Assembly: GCF_012273895.1 (NCBI RefSeq)
Contig: NC_052105.1
Span: forward strand, 1,054,001 to 1,118,000
Direction of reading: 5' to 3'
Length of the DNA: 64,000 bases
Source of the DNA: Zerene cesonia
Taxonomy: Eukaryota > Arthropoda > Insecta > Lepidoptera > Pieridae
The notes under the pieces were generated by a model. That model saw only the letters and a program-made list of their open reading frames with translations, had not been told where the DNA came from and did no database searches. Shown piece by piece: positions 37,832 to 48,157 of the stretch. Within the stretch, counting starts at the first letter, position 1; each line of letters starts with the position of its first letter. The position numbers and the translations under genes were made by a program.

Positions 37832-39636
37832 GCCGTCACTCTCCTTATTCTATGAGTATTGCATGATGAGAAACATTAATTTTTATTTATTCTTGCATTG
37901 TATACTGTTTGAAAATTAACAACAATATATATTTATGAAATACATTTTTTTTTAAGAACTTGAAACCATAGTTATAAAAAATAATTAAGTTTGGTAGACT
38001 TCACTGAATTTACTTGTTTAAATTCAGTATCAACTTTAGAAATTAGGAGCTTCTGATGTACTAAATTATTGACTGAATGTTTTAGAATTAGTGGAATCAG
38101 ATTTTATGTACTAATGGATTCAAGATCATTTCCATTATCGTGATCATTACATCTCATCATACTGTTTTTTTTAAAGGCAAAAAACTATACTATGAGAAAG
38201 TTTTAGTGCTTTAGAATGACTGGATGTAATCTGTGGTAACAGTATGCTTCATAAATATATTTAAAATACAGTTTAATAAAATCCCAACAACAAACAAAAA
38301 ATAACAGTGTAATATTGCAGTGTTCAAAATTTTAATAAGTTAAGTTTTAAGCAACTAACTGCAATTCCATCTTCCTAAATGTCTTTCTAACTGAGCTGCT
38401 ACATTATTCAATCAGACAGAAAAAAACTTAAGTTCTGAATGAAGGCTGCTAGCTTGCTGAAAGCTATTACAGTTTATTAAATTCAGTGAATTTAGGCAAC
38501 AAAATTGTAAGTACTTTAGATGAAAGTGTAAGTACTTTAGATGAAAATTAACAATTAAACGTTTATTTTTACAAAGAAGAACTAGCCATCTGATATTTTA
38601 TGAGTTTAGTGGGCGGAGATATAAAAAAAGAAAATGGATCTTGAAATAGAATATTGTGCATTTTTTATGTTATACAATTGCTACAACACAAAACTCACGA
38701 TAACAAATTATTATATAGATAACCGGTAAGCAATCTCACCTTACTATTAACTCTGTTAAAAATTCCCACATTCATATATGTAACAGTACTTAACGGTAGA
38801 TAATTAGAAACTGACGATTCTATCGGTGGAAGGATTATTGAAACTATTACTTTCTTGTAAAACGACAGTAATAAAGCGTCTAATAAATACTTGATTCTTC
38901 GTAGTAGTTTATATCTATATAAGTTTCAACAAATTTGTATTTTCCTTCATATTATTTTTTAGAAACTAGGTACTCAAGCAAAAACAAACAGGATCATATT
39001 GTAAATTGACAGATGACAAAATGACACGTAAAGTTGACAACAGCTGAGGTCTTAACATTTTTATAAATAATTACGTGAACAGAATACTTGGACATATGGA
39101 TCATTAAAATTTCATTGAAAATAGAGTAGCACGGTATGTTATATCAATAAAACTTAACGTAACATTAGAAATAAATTATGATGAAATCCATTATCCAGGA
39201 TGAAAAGTATTAAAATTAACTTCAGCGCCTCTTTGATTCAGTGGTTCTACTTTAGCAACATCTAACTTTCTCTCTCTTCACTTTGATAGATTAATGATAG
39301 ATGATCGAATGACATTGTTTAATTACACATTCCCTCATTCAACACTTGCTCTATCACCATGTAAAATTTTGTCTAAACCTGCCCAACTATTGTTACATTT
39401 TATATGATTAAGGTACACAGAAATGGAAAATGTAATTAACCTTTGTTATAGGATATTTGAAACATCCATATTGCATATATTATAAGTTGTTACATATTAG
39501 TAAAGTATTCATACCATAATTAACAATCTTTGTTCACACTATTATTTTTATATTGATTCCTTTTTTATTAACACGCTTTTATTAGCTTCACTTGTATGTT
39601 TGTATGTATGTAACTCACACCCGTTTTTCTCCCACT
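37832..39636. other. RALGAPB 5' flank up to the assembly gap
   Basis: AT-rich. It should include the RALGAPB promoter and any 5' UTR exon, which I cannot place. A 20-bp direct repeat with 21-bp period lies at 38506-38546. The last 60 bases before the gap (ACACGCTTTTATTAGCTTCA and onward) match, inverted, the repeat at 56510-56605, so the gap probably starts inside a repeat. Confidence 0.55.
38506..38546. repeat. Two-copy direct repeat, 21-bp period
   Basis: TGTAAGTACTTTAGATGAAA occurs at 38506-38525 and again at 38527-38546, separated by one base. Confidence 0.85.
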
Positions 39637-40636
39637 NNNNNNNNNNNNNNNNNNNNNNNNNNNNNNNNNNNNNNNNNNNNNNNNNNNNNNNNNNNNNNNN
39701 NNNNNNNNNNNNNNNNNNNNNNNNNNNNNNNNNNNNNNNNNNNNNNNNNNNNNNNNNNNNNNNNNNNNNNNNNNNNNNNNNNNNNNNNNNNNNNNNNNNN
39801 NNNNNNNNNNNNNNNNNNNNNNNNNNNNNNNNNNNNNNNNNNNNNNNNNNNNNNNNNNNNNNNNNNNNNNNNNNNNNNNNNNNNNNNNNNNNNNNNNNNN
39901 NNNNNNNNNNNNNNNNNNNNNNNNNNNNNNNNNNNNNNNNNNNNNNNNNNNNNNNNNNNNNNNNNNNNNNNNNNNNNNNNNNNNNNNNNNNNNNNNNNNN
40001 NNNNNNNNNNNNNNNNNNNNNNNNNNNNNNNNNNNNNNNNNNNNNNNNNNNNNNNNNNNNNNNNNNNNNNNNNNNNNNNNNNNNNNNNNNNNNNNNNNNN
40101 NNNNNNNNNNNNNNNNNNNNNNNNNNNNNNNNNNNNNNNNNNNNNNNNNNNNNNNNNNNNNNNNNNNNNNNNNNNNNNNNNNNNNNNNNNNNNNNNNNNN
40201 NNNNNNNNNNNNNNNNNNNNNNNNNNNNNNNNNNNNNNNNNNNNNNNNNNNNNNNNNNNNNNNNNNNNNNNNNNNNNNNNNNNNNNNNNNNNNNNNNNNN
40301 NNNNNNNNNNNNNNNNNNNNNNNNNNNNNNNNNNNNNNNNNNNNNNNNNNNNNNNNNNNNNNNNNNNNNNNNNNNNNNNNNNNNNNNNNNNNNNNNNNNN
40401 NNNNNNNNNNNNNNNNNNNNNNNNNNNNNNNNNNNNNNNNNNNNNNNNNNNNNNNNNNNNNNNNNNNNNNNNNNNNNNNNNNNNNNNNNNNNNNNNNNNN
40501 NNNNNNNNNNNNNNNNNNNNNNNNNNNNNNNNNNNNNNNNNNNNNNNNNNNNNNNNNNNNNNNNNNNNNNNNNNNNNNNNNNNNNNNNNNNNNNNNNNNN
40601 NNNNNNNNNNNNNNNNNNNNNNNNNNNNNNNNNNNN
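39637..40636. other. Assembly gap of exactly 1000 N
   Basis: All bases are N. The round length suggests a default scaffold gap of unknown true size. Long apparent open frames over it are artefacts. Confidence 0.99.
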
Positions 40637-41294
40637 AAAAATTATTTTATAGTTTTTAGTTTGATGTGCTTGAAAAGCGTGTTTTTTAGTTTTTTTAAAC
40701 TATATTTATTTATTGATATAAAGTATAAACATTATAAAATAAATAAAACCCCAAGTACTTTGTCAAGCATTTATTTAAAAAAAACATTTAGAAAATATAA
40801 TATTAATGACTTAGAGCATTTATTATTTACACAGCCAAATAATCATTAAAATGAATTCAAGAATAAAAACAAACAATGCAAACTAGTTAAAGTTTTACTT
40901 TAATAAAAACTTTAAAAACTTAAGTATATAGAAAGATAGATATTTAGTTTTTTTTTTAATTTAATCAGTCCATTTAAGATATCCTACCATTTTTTCCTTA
41001 CAACATTTAAGTACAGCACCCTTTAACATCATCACTCATTTTCTCTTTTACTTGAAATGAAAATAAGAAGCTTTCTATGTAATTTAACTGAATTAATAGT
41101 AAGAATTCCTTTATAAATGGCAATATTACAATACTACTTATGTTAAGAAGCTAAGTATTACAAGATGATTAAGTTATTTTGTTAGATATGATGTGTCAAA
41201 TATATGATGCCTTGTTTCCATCAATGAATTATTTTTACTTGTTTAATATATGGTTAACTATTGATCATAAACAATACAGATCCAATTTCAGTGT
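40637..41294. other. Gap flank and BAP31 3' flank
   Basis: AT-rich, with no coding signal. Downstream of BAP31 on the minus strand, so it should hold its 3' UTR. Confidence 0.5.
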
Positions 41295-41909
41295 TTATGT
41301 GTCACCCTGTCCACTAGCATTGCTTTTTAAATCTTCATACATCAGACGCCACATTGTAGCCTCCGCTTCTAATTCTTTTACTTTTGCTTGCTGTTGGTCC
41401 AACAAATTCTCGGTCAATTCTAATTTTTGCTTGATTGCATTATCCTGTGCTTCATGCATAGTGTTCGCTATAACTGTTGATTTGGCCATTTTCACTGTGT
41501 CCTCAGCTTTCTTAATTATCTCTTGTGCTTTTACCTCCAGTTCATACTGTATAATAATCATAGTTACAAGTCGCCTTATGACAAACGCAAGAAATATTGC
41601 GAATCCTGTGATGTAGAAATTTCTTTGTGCTCTAAACAGTTTCACGTTTCCCTTCATCTCGTTCGTTAGATGCGTGTGGTCAGTCGAAGAATACTTACGC
41701 ATTTCCCTGACAGCGTCCATGAGGAATAAAGCCAAAACTCCAAGAAGTACGTAGAAATAGATAGCAGCTTGTTGTTGGAAAATAGAAAATAGTCGAGATT
41801 GAAAGAAGGCGTGCCATTTTCTTGGGCTGAATATCGGTAATATTAGTATAATGACAATGGCTATTTCAAAATAAAGGTAACCGGCAATGAATGTCCACTG
41901 TATCGACAT
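41295..41909 (-). CDS. Bap31: B-cell receptor-associated protein 31 (BAP29/BAP31 family)
   Basis: Single exon, 204 aa. The family sits in the ER membrane, where it helps sort and quality-control membrane proteins; in vertebrates it also links ER to mitochondria. The N-terminal half has three membrane segments (about 7-26, 45-65 and 103-121). It starts MSIQWTFIAGYLYFE, the typical BAP31 opening, and contains the family's basic-aromatic loop (SPRKWHAFFQSRL). The C-terminal half (about 125-190) is a charged coiled coil (AQEIIKKAEDTVKMA, TENLLDQQQAKVKELEAE). It ends GQGDT and lacks the C-terminal dilysine ER-retrieval signal of vertebrate BAP31; human BAP31 is about 246 aa. The open frame extends three codons upstream, but only to a TTG, so ATG 41909 is the start. 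No intron is visible. Its start faces metaxin-1, about 700 bp away. Confidence 0.92.
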   Translation of the reverse strand: MSIQWTFIAGYLYFEIAIVIILILPIFSPRKWHAFFQSRLFSIFQQQAAIYFYVLLGVLALFLMDAVREMRKYSSTDHTHLTNEMKGNVKLFRAQRNFYITGFAIFLAFVIRRLVTMIIIQYELEVKAQEIIKKAEDTVKMAKSTVIANTMHEAQDNAIKQKLELTENLLDQQQAKVKELEAEATMWRLMYEDLKSNASGQGDT

Positions 41910-42605
41910 AATTGGCAATCGAATGTAAGCACCCGATCTAATTGAAGTGCAACGAAAACTGCAGGATCACTGAAGTGACCGATGAATTCAAAGCCGGTTT
42001 AACAAGTTTTATTTTTTCATGTAGAGCAATCAAATTTCAACACTACTTTTCAATGCTGCCGAACAGTAATACCGAATACCGATCCGTAATCGCTCCAATT
42101 TCTGGACCCAACTGTCAAACCGAAGGATAATATAATGTTATTGTAGAGTGCCGACCATAGATTAATAGCCTCCTTCATGCATCCACGATGCATCCTGCTA
42201 TTGGCGATTTGACATTAGAAAAAAGTCATAGGAAGTAAAAAATAAAATCGCCTCAATAATTCTAGAGATTCCACTTGCCCACTTTAAGTAAATAAATTAT
42301 AGCCTCACATATAAATTTGTGTGTAGGTATGAGTATTTTATATGTTAGGTACCTACCTAACGCACAATATAGGTATACACCTCTATAGGCGTTGCCAAAT
42401 GATACCCAGAAATTATACATTCTGTGATATCCAAAATGACAATTCATAGACAACTTAATTTTCTGTTATTATTATCTTTGAATTATAGATTAGTACGAGC
42501 TGTCATAGTGCTGTCATCGTAATTCAGAAATCAGAAGAAATTGTTAGAATTTTTTTTTGTGAAATGATAAATAAATTATATGTTTTATAATAGTTATCCC
42601 AAATA
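41910..42605. promoter_or_regulatory. Divergent promoter region, BAP31 / metaxin-1
   Basis: 696 bp lie between the two start codons, and no coding exon is credible within them. It must contain both transcription starts unless 5' exons lie further out. I see no clear TATA box. Part of it (42300-42420) is AT-rich with short ACCTACCTA-like repeats. Confidence 0.5.
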
Positions 42606-45600
42606 ATGAATAACATTGAATTGGATATTTGGAGAGGTGAATGGGGTCTCGCTTCAATAGACTTGGAATGTCTTAGAGTTTTAGTAAGTACTGAAATTTC
42701 TAACCTAAACCTAACATAGCACCGGCCGTTTTTAAAAATAAAATTAATTGCAGACGTATATGAAATTTATTGGCGTCCCAGTTCGTGTTCGTGAAGTGAG
42801 CAATCCATTTTTTACACCAAAAGGGACATTGCCTGTTATGAGGGATGGCAGAAAGGTGCTGACGAACTTTGAAGAAGTTGTAGATTATTTAAAATCATTG
42901 GTGAGAACGAATTTCATAGTTTATTATCATTATTACAATTCAATCATTAATGACCTCAACGAAATTATTCGGTTACTTACGTTACATTTGAATGTAATTA
43001 TACTGTGTATTGTTTTCAATTTTTTTTTACAGCATTATAGTACAGATGTTCACTTAAACACGAAACAGGCAGCTGAGGCTAGTGCATTTACACAGTTTAT
43101 TAGAGAAAAACTGTACCCTGCTTATCAATTTGCCTGGTGGGTCGATGAGAAAAACTATGCAGATCTTACAAGACCAGCGTATGCCAGAGCTTTACAGATA
43201 CCGTTTAATTTCTACTACCCATCTAAATATCAGAATGCTGCTAAAGAAATGATTGATGCATTATATGGAGAGCATGCAGATTTGAAGGAAGTTGAGAAAA
43301 CTGTAAGTAGTGTTAGTAATAAATAGGAAGATGCTGTTAGAAAAAATTAAAATTTCTCATGTTCTAGAATTCTAGATTTATAATGTTGTTTGCATAATGA
43401 AATGACAAATAGTTGTATATCTTAAGTTTAATTCAACGCAGTAAGTTTCATGTTAGAACTAAGACAAATTGTTAATCTTTGACAAACTTTTTGTGACCCT
43501 GACCTCTGTTAATTATTACCATATATTAAAACCAGTGAACAATTTTTGATTAACTTAGCAGTGGAGATACTATGTTGAAATAGGAGGAGTGAATTTGTAT
43601 GGTGATTAATTGTTGCACAATTAAATTACAATGAACATTTAATACAGCTATTGTTGCAAAATAATATTTAACTATGACTCTTGTATAAAAGCTTGAAATG
43701 GAATGATATTGATGTATAATCAGCATATCAAAAGTGAGAAACTATATAATTTCAGATATACAGTGAAGCAGAGAAGTTCCTGAAGGCACTCTCAGATAGG
43801 CTCGGTGAGAGCGAATACTTCTTTGGCAACCGTCCCTCGTCGTTCGACGCCACCGTGTTCGCGTATCTCGCGCCGCTGTACAAGGCGCCCTTCCCCAATG
43901 CCACGCTGGCTAACCATGTAAAAGGCATTGCTAACCTCACCAGATTTGTTGCAAGGATCAATCAGAAGAATTTTAGACATGTTACCGATGGTGAGTTTAA
44001 TTCTTAAACCTCAATCTAATGCATGCTAGAATGTATATACAAGCAGAATTGTTTTTCGTTATTAATACCGTCACCCTGCTTATCTTTTTTTAACTGACTT
44101 AAGAAAAAGTGTTTTTCTGTATTTTGTTTGTTACCTCATAAATCATTTAAACATGATTACTGGTTGAACCATTTGATGATTTTTTTTTTATTTTCAATAG
44201 TTTATACTTTCCTGTGGTCTTAATTAAATTTGGTCTATTTCTGTCAATTTGAGGATGGTTTAGTTTTTCAGTCAAAAATACTTTAATACCATTGGGTTGT
44301 ACACAAGAAAACCTATTTTACTATTAATGCTAACAATTCTCTAATAGATATTAAATTTTTAGTTTTATTGCATTGAAATGCTTTATAAATGACAGGATCC
44401 CATCATTTCATATGATAATTTTTTATCATCATGACAACATATCATCATGATAATTTTTTCTTTTCTATTCTTTCAAAATTTCTCATTTATTAAGCATTTC
44501 AGTTCTACAAAACTAATAATTAAATTTAACAAAGGTGTATATGTTTTCCATCAATATCAATAAATATTTTTCCAATGTAAATAAAAATTATATGAAGTAA
44601 TTTCTAAATTACAGAATACAACAGGAAAAATGCGAAAAAGCAGTCAACAGGCACACAGTCAGAGAGAGAAGCAGCCAACTTCCCGAACCAAACTCGTAAT
44701 AAAGTGTTAGCAGCAATTTTTGCAGCTATTGCCATGACTGGTTATGCAGTCGCAAATGGAATGTTCCATGTAAGTATGAATTTAATATTACTGTCTGTAT
44801 TCGCTTAACTTGTTTAGCATGCAAGATAGGTTTGTTTTATCATCTGAATAGTAAATGCTTGGAGTTAGTTGTTAATTATTTGTCTACCCTTATCATAACA
44901 AAACAATTCAAGTACTGTTATATAATTGAAACCAAAAATTATTCAGGCCATAGTTATTTTTTCCAGAGAAAAGTATTTTAATTTATTTCCACCTTAATGT
45001 GCCACATATAAAGCATTATAAAATACATTTCAACTTAAATCTCTTAAACATGATTACGTACTACTTAACTGGGTAGACTATAAAGTTATATCATATTAAA
45101 AATAAGGGTAACCAGCCTTATTACTTTATGAGGATGATATACTATATATATAATATTTATACAATTTATAAACATTCCAAATCATAAATATAAGTATGTA
45201 TGTAATGTATAACTGCAGATAAACATTTTTAATGACAAAGAACAACTTTACTTGCTCTAAAAATATTAACGCTATTTAATGGCAATAACAACAATAAATT
45301 ATAAAATAGCTATATTCAAATAAAACTTGAATAAAGAAGTAGAAAAAGTCTTGACGTTTTTTTTTTAAATTAATTTAATGATGTCCTCAATGATGTTTTA
45401 GAAATGTATTTATAATAGACCAGCTGCGTCCCCCGGTCTCACCCGCACAAGTACGTATCCCGTAGGAATATCGGGATAAAAAATTGCCTATATGTTATTC
45501 TAGTTGTCCAGCTATCTATTTACCAAATTTCATTGCAATAGGTTACAATGATACTATACTATATAGATATTCTACAGGTTTTGCCATCCTAAATCTGTTT

Positions 45601-45912
45601 TCGTCACAAAATTTATTTCAAATTAATAATCTATGCAATGACCTTTTATAGAAGACTAACAAAGTTCATATAAAGACTACAGACTATAAATCAATTTAAT
45701 GCCTCTGTTATATTAGAATGCTTCCTGTCTATCAGTATATGTGAGAAAGATCTATGTTCAATGTTGTATAAATCCCAAATATCGTGTAGTGGAGCTAGTA
45801 TAAAGGAAGTTGTAATCTTATTCATTCTCATTTATCTCTTCAGGATTTCAAAGACTTTGACCACTCGCACGACTACAACGAGATGTTTGAGAATGAAGAG
45901 GACGACAACTGA
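42606..45912 (+). CDS. Mtx1: Metaxin-1, outer mitochondrial membrane import/assembly factor
   Basis: Six exons: 42606-42683, 42754-42900, 43033-43302, 43756-43990, 44615-44769, 45844-45912; 317 aa. Metaxins act with the SAM complex to insert beta-barrel proteins into the outer mitochondrial membrane, and in animals also help link mitochondria to motors. The N-terminal thioredoxin-like metaxin domain (about 1-75) reads MNNIELDIWRGEWGLASIDL, then VPVRVREVSNPFFTPKGTLP. The GST-C-like helical domain (about 80-240) includes QFAWWVDEKNY and FFGNRPSSFDATVFAYLAPL. A hydrophobic segment (273-294) anchors the C-terminus, followed by an acidic 22-residue tail rich in D and E. Exon 5 ends in phase 0 and can join either this last exon or the one at 48029-48157. 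A candidate poly-A signal for this form is AATAAA at 47208-47213. Intron 5 carries a family A repeat. Confidence 0.94.
45420..45560 (+). repeat. Dispersed repeat, family A, copy 5 (truncated)
   Basis: Starts CAGCTGCGTCCCCCGGTCTC, includes TATCCCGTAGGAATATCGGG and a CAGCTATCTATTTACC block, and stops after CATTGCAATAGGTTA. Located in metaxin-1 intron 5. Confidence 0.65.
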
Positions 45913-48028
45913 TAGCGCGCTTGCGCGCTCGCTGGATGCACGCACACATGGATGGCATGCTACCATAGACTTATAGATCAGTGACAGTTGCAGTTTTGAT
46001 ATTGACATTGACGCTAAAGGCCAAGTCTAAAATTATTAAAGTTTTAATGTAGACATTTCATGATTATGAACGAAATTATACGACGTACAGATTGAACTAC
46101 AAATCAGTTATAGAAAAAGAGAAATTATCGCTTAACATTTTTTAAATTGTCTATTTTGTTTTATTTAACAACAATACCATAAATATGTATTTGTGCGATT
46201 TCATTAGTCAATTCAATTCAATACAATTCCTTTAGACAGATAAATCTGTAAAGGCTGTGAGCTTTCCTATCAAATTTAGTTTTAGTTTTATCCATAAATG
46301 ATGAAATCTTGTAAGAGATTGGAAGTTTCTTATTTCCATTGATAATTAATTGTCATCAAATGTGTTCAGTGTGATGTTTTATTGTTCCTAGTTGAAACAA
46401 ATAATTAAATATTAAAAATTATTTAAAACAACTCAACATTTCAGGTATTTTAACTTTTTATATTATATTTAATAAAATTGCAACCTTTAAAGACATTTAA
46501 GTTACTTAAATTAATATGTATATATATTTAACATTTATCACTATAATTTTTGGAAAAGTCACGAAAAATTTTGGTAAAAATTCTTTATAATAAATGAATG
46601 TAGATTCTTATAACTGCCGCTTTATATACTTATTTATTGAGAGGGTTAGATATTAGTTATTTGGAATATTGTTGCATTTATCGTACATTCTATCGTATTT
46701 CTTTTTGTAAATTTGCAAACAGTCACAAAATATATTTGAAATATAAATTTTTATCTAAATTTAGAAATATCATGGAGTTTTATTATTACATTACATTTTA
46801 GTCTTCTTTCTTTATTGTATAGTTTTAGTGTTCATTTTTTAATTAGCAGAGACAAAATATGTAAAATTATAGTTATGTTCGAAGGCGGGAAGGACAGCCT
46901 AGAAAAACGCTCAGATAAAGTGAAAAATGCATTACGTACAAAAAGTGCAATAATACTTTCCTATTTTTATATTGATAATGTTATTTGTTTAATAGTATAT
47001 CCACGTTAATTGAACAAAATTGTGCCTTTTGCCTGTATGCCTGTAAAAATGCGTAAACTGCCTTCGTTAAATAATTCTGCAATGTGTATTGGTTAGGGAA
47101 ATGTACCGACTGTGAATTTTATTAGACTGTTAGTGCTTTTAGTTTTAGAGGAATGAGCTTTTTGTTTGCGATGAAAAGACGAGTTTGTTTTAACTTATTG
47201 ATGCGTGAATAAATATGTTGTATGTTAAATATGTGTTTTATTTTGTTTTTTTATTCGAGAATGTGGAAAGCGCAGGGAAAATTATTTAATTAAAGATGTA
47301 GGTGTAGAACTCTCGGTTTCTTTCCCTGGGGGAATCAGCAGCAAATACAAAGTATATTGAACTTTTCTTAAAGCAGTTTTAACTTTATATTACGCTAGAT
47401 TTCTGATCGCGGCATCGTCCGCATACTTAATGGAGGAAAGTCCTGGGTTATCACGAACACTTCCCGTTCCTTTTTTGGGTCTACTTTTTTGTCATATTTC
47501 ATTCGAATCGGTTCAGTATTACTTTCGCATTTATAATATCGATAGGGATTTCTTAGTATTTATGCATTAAGTAGGGAAATAGTCACACAAGAGGCAAAAG
47601 AAGCACGTTGTTATAGATCATTGCCTCACATAGCTAATTATGTTTTTAAAACAAGTAAGGTTAACTTGCGATCGAGTGAAAAGTGAAAGTTTCTGTTAAT
47701 GTTTCCAGAGTCCATGTTTATACGAGACATGAGCAATGTTGATTTCCAGTCATTAAAAAAATTGTCTCTGTTAACAGGACTAATAAAAACAGTTTGTTAA
47801 TTAAACAGTTGAAATGGTAACAACTCAGAACTAGGATAGGTTAGGAAATTACATAAAATGGTATTCATCTTATCCATTGAGTATAATGTACTACGTAGTA
47901 ATACTTAATGATCTATTGTTCAGATGTAATTTGATTGAAGTTTCGAAGAATATTGCGCTAAATTTTTTCTTTTATAAGTTACAATATTAATGACATTAAT
48001 TTAAATTAAATATACTAACGTATTTCAG
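45913..48028. other. Metaxin-1 3' region between alternative last exons
   Basis: AT-rich, probably the 3' UTR of the acidic-tail form (AATAAA at 47208-47213), then intron for the other form. A fragment of a family A-like repeat lies at 47490-47550. One 64-codon open frame at 46815-47009 has no coding character. Confidence 0.5.
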
Positions 48029-48157
48029 CGCTGGTCATCATGGAGTTGGCAGCGGACGATCTCGCTTAATCGATTCCGAATCGCTAAGAAGCACTTTGAT
48101 AAGATCAAACGTCTTAGAGCTTCCAAAGCTGAGGACAATTCTACAAATACCAAATAG
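48029..48157 (+). CDS. Mtx1: Possible alternative last exon of metaxin-1 (basic tail)
   Basis: Follows a good acceptor (ACGTATTTCAG) and is open in phase 0 for 42 codons before TAG, exactly the phase left by metaxin-1 exon 5 (end 44769). It would replace the acidic 22-residue tail with a Trp/Arg/Lys-rich one that starts RWSSWSWQRTISLNRFRIAK, giving 337 aa. An AATAAA lies at 48243-48248, about 90 bp past the stop. This supports a terminal exon, but no transcript evidence is available. It has no start codon of its own that would make a sensible separate gene. Confidence 0.6.
   Translation, partial: RWSSWSWQRTISLNRFRIAKKHFDKIKRLRASKAEDNSTNTK

Noticed and set aside
39592..40659. Open frames of about 350 codons
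   Set aside because: They consist almost wholly of N; artefact of the gap.
46815..47009. 64-codon plus-strand frame in the metaxin-1 3' region
   Set aside because: AT-rich chance frame with no homology that I recognise and no splice context.
48029..48157. A separate small gene
   Set aside because: No upstream start in frame after a sensible promoter; it begins with an acceptor in phase 0 and fits metaxin-1 exon 5.
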